Shown: positions 3,986 through 5,868 of the stretch, piece after piece
Position numbering within the stretch: the first letter of the stretch is position 1
Layout of the letters: each line of letters starts with the position of its first letter
Source: Oscillospiraceae bacterium
GTDB taxonomy: Bacteria > Bacillota > Clostridia > Oscillospirales > Butyricicoccaceae
DNA length: 5,868 nucleotides
Assembly (NCBI GenBank): GCA_902797555.1
Contig: CADBTM010000182.1
Location: 1-5,868 of the forward strand
Direction of reading: 5' to 3'
Made by a program: the position numbers and the translations under genes
The notes under the pieces: generated by a model
Databases searched by the model: none
What the model saw: only the letters and a program-made list of their open reading frames with translations
Told to the model about the DNA's origin: nothing

Positions 3986-5868
3986 AGCCCAGAAAAAACC
4001 GCATGGTAAACGAGCGGGATTTTGTTCAGGATCCCGGCTACAGGGCGCCCGACAAGGAAAAGGAAAAGCTGATCCTTCAGTTGGGCACCATGATCACCGA
4101 CCGCTATCTGGTCAAATACACCCGCAGCATGAAGACCGACGACCCCGAATACTGGGCGCTGGACGAGGTGCTCACCAAGGAGGAGGCCAAGTTCCTTCTC
4201 AGCTTTAAAAAGACCCGGGTTGCCTACACTCCGGAAGAGATCGCCCAGCGCAACAACATGACGCTGGAAGAGGCGCAGAAGATGATCGACCACCTGTGCT
4301 GGGTGGGCGTGCTGGAGATGAACCGGGAGAACCCCGAAAAGCGCAAGCAGTACAACGTGCCCATCTTCGTCCCCGGCTCGGCCGAGTTTATGATGATGAA
4401 CGATGAGCTCACCGCCCAGCATCCCAATCTGGCCACCTTCTTCAACCTGATGACCCAGATGCCGCTGGAGGGCGTCACGCCCATGGTGCCTCCCGGAGGG
4501 GCGGGCGTGGGCATGCACGTCATCCCGGTGGAAAAGGCCATCGAGCACGAAAACAAGAGTGCCAGCGTGGAGCATATTTCCCACTGGCTGAGCAAATACG
4601 ACAAATACTCCGTGGGTCAGTGCACCTGCCGCAAGCAGCAGACCATGCGCGGCGAGGGCTCCGGCCAGATCAACGGCGAGTTTTGCATGGGCATGGGCGA
4701 TATGGCGGAGTACTGCGTGGACCGCGGCATGGGACGCTACATCACCTATGAGGAAGCGCTGGAGATCCTGGAGCGCGCCGAGCGCCATGGCTTTGTCCAT
4801 CAGGTGACCAACATCGACGGCGAGGAAAAGATCGTCGCCATCTGCAACTGCGCCGCCGGCGTGTGCAACGCTCTGCGCACCAGCCAGCTGTACAACACCC
4901 CCAATATGTCGGCCTCCGCCTACCGCGCCCATGTGGACAAAACCAAGTGCGTGGCCTGCGGCAAGTGCGTGGAGGTATGTCCCGTGGGCGCCGCAAAGCT
5001 GGGTCAAAAGCTGTGCACCAAGCACGGCGAGATGGAGTATCCCGTCACCAAGCTGCCCGACGCCGCCAAATGGACCGAGGACAACTGGAACATCCACTAC
5101 CGTGAGGACGCCAAGATCAACTGTTACGACACCGGCACCTCCCCCTGCAAAACCGCATGTCCCGCCCATCTGGCGGTACAGGGCTATGTCAAGATGGCCG
5201 CCGAGGGTCGCTATCTGGATGCCCTCAAGCTCATCAAGCAGGACAATCCCTTCCCGGCGGTGTGCGGCGCCATCTGCAACCGTCGGTGTGAGGACGCCTG
5301 CACCCGCGGCACGGTGGACGATCCCATCGCCATCGATGAGATCAAAAAGTTCATCGCCGCCCAGGAGCTCCATCAGGACAAGCGCTTTGTCCCCGTGTGC
5401 GAAAAAGACGACGGCGGCATGTGGGGCAAGGACTATAAGATGGCCGTCATCGGCGCCGGCCCGGCCGGACTGTCCTGCGCCTATTATCTCCGCACCCGGG
5501 GCTATGACGTCACCGTATTTGAAAAGGAATCCCGTCCCGGCGGCATGCTGACCAACGGCATCCCCTCCTTCCGTCTGGAAAAGGATGTCATCGACGCCGA
5601 GATCGACGTGATGCGCCAGATGGGCGTGGAGATCCGCTGCGGCGTCGAGGTGGGCAGGGACGTGACCATTCCCCAGCTGCGGGAACAGGGCTACAAGGCC
5701 TTTTACATCGCCATCGGCCTGCAGGGCGGCCGCCTTGCGGGCGTGCCCGGCGAGGATGCCCAGGGCGTGGAGAGCGGCGTTTCCTTCCTCAGCCGGATCA
5801 ATCAGGATCACACCGTCCGCCTGGAGGGTGACGTGGTCGTGGTGGGCGGCGGCAACGTGGCTGTGGAC
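3982..5868 (+). CDS. Multi-domain iron-sulfur flavoprotein, GltD/NfnB-like NAD(P)H oxidoreductase (3'-truncated by window)
   Basis: The 629 visible residues run off the right edge. Residues 60-125 look like a winged helix (YTPEEIAQRNNMTLEEAQKM, then VGVLEM). Residues 210-300 carry a cysteine-rich module: QCTC (Cys214, Cys216), FCMGMG (Cys235), YC (Cys245) and ICNCAAGVC (Cys288, Cys290, Cys295). A single ferredoxin motif CVACGKCVEVCP follows at 323-334. Next comes the Fe-S helical domain of GltD/NfnB-type enzymes, CKTACP at 389-394 and CGAICNRRCEDACTRG at 428-443, then the FAD fold GAGPAG at 491-496 and the start of the NAD(P)H fold VVVVGGGNVAVD at 618-629. It is therefore probably a cytoplasmic NAD(P)H oxidoreductase that passes electrons through several Fe-S clusters; the partner is unknown. 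By GltD length I expect some 250-300 further residues. It starts with an ATGA overlap on the second HypB gene, with GGAGG at 3969-3973. Confidence 0.9.
   Translation, partial: MKPRKNRMVNERDFVQDPGYRAPDKEKEKLILQLGTMITDRYLVKYTRSMKTDDPEYWALDEVLTKEEAKFLLSFKKTRVAYTPEEIAQRNNMTLEEAQKMIDHLCWVGVLEMNRENPEKRKQYNVPIFVPGSAEFMMMNDELTAQHPNLATFFNLMTQMPLEGVTPMVPPGGAGVGMHVIPVEKAIEHENKSASVEHISHWLSKYDKYSVGQCTCRKQQTMRGEGSGQINGEFCMGMGDMAEYCVDRGMGRYITYEEALEILERAERHGFVHQVTNIDGEEKIVAICNCAAGVCNALRTSQLYNTPNMSASAYRAHVDKTKCVACGKCVEVCPVGAAKLGQKLCTKHGEMEYPVTKLPDAAKWTEDNWNIHYREDAKINCYDTGTSPCKTACPAHLAVQGYVKMAAEGRYLDALKLIKQDNPFPAVCGAICNRRCEDACTRGTVDDPIAIDEIKKFIAAQELHQDKRFVPVCEKDDGGMWGKDYKMAVIGAGPAGLSCAYYLRTRGYDVTVFEKESRPGGMLTNGIPSFRLEKDVIDAEIDVMRQMGVEIRCGVEVGRDVTIPQLREQGYKAFYIAIGLQGGRLAGVPGEDAQGVESGVSFLSRINQDHTVRLEGDVVVVGGGNVAVD

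Noticed and set aside
3829..5811. 660-codon minus-strand open frame opposite the flavoprotein
   Set aside because: The plus strand holds clear Fe-S, FAD and NAD(P)H motifs over the same region. The antisense protein is a His/Ala/Gly-rich shadow with no family signature.
1..5868. Mobile elements, CRISPR repeats, tRNA or rRNA genes
   Set aside because: I looked for terminal repeats, transposase or integrase motifs, regularly spaced repeats and tRNA-like cloverleaf segments and saw none.

Overview
The window is compact, GC-rich, gene-dense DNA with strong AGGAGG-type ribosome binding sites and a single AT-rich intergenic gap. This style, together with the gene families present, suggests an anaerobic, high-GC member of the Clostridia (Oscillospiraceae-like gut Firmicutes). 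That placement is an inference from style; nothing in the window fixes the taxonomy.

Layout. Positions 1-125 (minus strand) hold the first 41 codons of an FAD/NAD(P)-binding oxidoreductase that leaves the window on the left. Positions 126-303 are an AT-rich divergent control region with a candidate promoter on each strand. From 304 to the right edge, six plus-strand genes form one tightly packed operon: an AMP-forming acyl ligase (304-1695), a stand-alone acyl carrier protein (1682-1930), a FatA/FatB-like acyl-ACP thioesterase (1932-2594, with its natural C-terminus displaced to 2661 by a frameshift), two tandem HypB-family GTPases (2658-3326 and 3323-3985), and a large iron-sulfur flavoprotein (3982 to past 5868). 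Consecutive genes overlap by 4-14 bases or sit one base apart, so co-transcription and translational coupling are very likely.

How they may work together. The first three genes make a self-contained acyl-handling module: the ligase activates a carboxylic acid with ATP, the carrier protein holds the acyl group on its phosphopantetheine arm, and the thioesterase releases it. The last three genes look like a metal and redox module. Two HypB-type GTPases retain nucleotide- and metal-binding residues but lack the usual N-terminal nickel-storage sequences. The multi-cluster oxidoreductase joins a winged-helix/cysteine-rich/ferredoxin module to a GltD-like NAD(P)H-FAD module. I know of no characterised pathway with this combination. 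My working hypothesis is that the GTPases mature a metalloenzyme, probably encoded outside the window, that acts on a carrier-bound acyl substrate with electrons from the flavoprotein.

The most checkable oddity is a run of ten T in the thioesterase gene. It breaks the reading frame 22 codons before a stop that would overlap the next start in the same ATGA fashion used elsewhere in the operon. This points to a sequencing error, a slippage or phase-variable site, or a recent mutation.
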